6,157 nucleotides of DNA, taken from Chloroflexota bacterium (GTDB lineage Bacteria; Chloroflexota; Anaerolineae; Anaerolineales; E44-bin32). Location: contig JAPLGR010000463.1 of assembly GCA_026390045.1 (NCBI GenBank), positions 1 through 6,157 on the forward strand, in the 5' to 3' direction. The notes beneath the pieces are model-generated. The model made no database searches, was not told the origin of the DNA, and worked only from the letters and a program-made list of their open reading frames with translations. A program made the translations under genes and the position numbers. Shown piece by piece: positions 5,759 through 6,157 of the stretch; position 1 is the first letter of the stretch, and each line of letters begins with the position of its first letter.

Positions 5759-6157
5759 ATGCCTCACCATGCCTCTCTCCGTGACTTGGCAAAGCTCTGT
5801 CGCCTCTCAATGCGAAGGGCACGGTCAGAGTGTGACTACCTTCGGCTTCAGGAGCATCAAGGGCACCTCCTTGTAGAGTACCTTCGTTCACGTGGCGTGA
5901 CGGTCGAGGGACTCCGGGTGATGGACCTTGGTGCAGGCGAGGGGGGTTACTCGACTGCATTGGCAAGAGCCGAGGCGAACGTGGTGGCTGTTGATCTCCA
6001 CGCGGAGATAGTGGGTGGTCCTCACGATCGAGTTAGCGCAGATGCGGTCGCCCTGCCGTTCGAACACGAAGGCTTCGACTTGGTGGTCTGCGCAAGCCTC
6101 CTTGAGCACGTTTCAAGACCGCGCGAGGTTCTCCTCGAGATCGCACGCGTGCTCCGT
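5759..6157 (+). CDS. Class I SAM-dependent methyltransferase, N-terminal part, 3' end beyond the window
   Basis: The frame is open from the ATG at 5759 to the right edge (133 codons, no stop). An in-frame TAG at 5738-5740 rules out starts farther upstream than 5753. Numbered from 5759, a basic N-terminal segment and YLRLQEHQG (27-35) lead to motif I, VMDLGAGEGGYS (54-65), the glycine-rich S-adenosylmethionine-binding loop. VVAVDLH (75-81) gives the acidic residue at the end of strand 2. ADAVALPFEHEGFDLVVC (94-111) matches the D-A-x-x-LPF...FD-x-V block, followed by SLLEHV (113-118) and EIARVLR. This order is that of Methyltransf_11-type enzymes. The substrate cannot be read from this part; beside glycosyltransferases, a sugar, a glycolipid or a polyprenol-linked intermediate is a reasonable guess. 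It is separated by about 490 bp from the GT2 gene and probably has its own promoter. Confidence 0.88.
   Translation, partial: MPHHASLRDLAKLCRLSMRRARSECDYLRLQEHQGHLLVEYLRSRGVTVEGLRVMDLGAGEGGYSTALARAEANVVAVDLHAEIVGGPHDRVSADAVALPFEHEGFDLVVCASLLEHVSRPREVLLEIARVLR

Overview
The window looks like a piece of a bacterial cell-surface glycan (exopolysaccharide, glycolipid or glycoprotein) locus. The DNA is GC-rich, uses GTG and TTG as well as ATG starts, and has tightly overlapping genes. The most likely host is a member of Chloroflexota, perhaps Anaerolineae. This rests mainly on the secreted glycosidase ending in SVYLPSVLR, which resembles the YLPLV-type C-terminal tails common on exported proteins of that phylum, and on the general gene style. 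The taxonomy is an inference.

Left two thirds, minus strand, read from about 3906 down to 1: a three-gene operon. First is a signal-peptide-bearing clan GH-A glycoside hydrolase (2240-3790). Next is a multi-spanning GT39/ArnT-like membrane glycosyltransferase (981-2243). Last is a second membrane protein of the DUF2142/GT-C type (984 down to 1), which runs off the left edge. Both junctions are 4-base GTGA stop/start overlaps, so the genes are probably translationally coupled.

Middle, 3791-4263: a 473-bp divergent intergenic region. It holds a good sigma70-like promoter for the minus-strand operon whose -10 box sits inside an inverted repeat, a perfect 7-bp-stem hairpin, and a weaker -10 for the plus-strand gene. 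I see no gene in it.

Right third, plus strand: a GT2 (DPM1-like) glycosyltransferase with two C-terminal membrane helices (4264-5268), then about 485 bp without a convincing gene but with a possible decayed membrane-protein fragment and a 14-bp palindrome. The start of a class I SAM-dependent methyltransferase (5759 to the right edge) follows.

A working model, by inference: the GT2 enzyme loads a sugar on a polyprenyl phosphate at the inner face of the membrane. The GT-C-fold proteins use such lipid-linked sugars on the outer face. The secreted glycosidase trims or releases the product, as PslG does in the Pseudomonas Psl locus. The methyltransferase may decorate a sugar or lipid. I found no RNA genes, CRISPR arrays, insertion sequences or other mobile elements.
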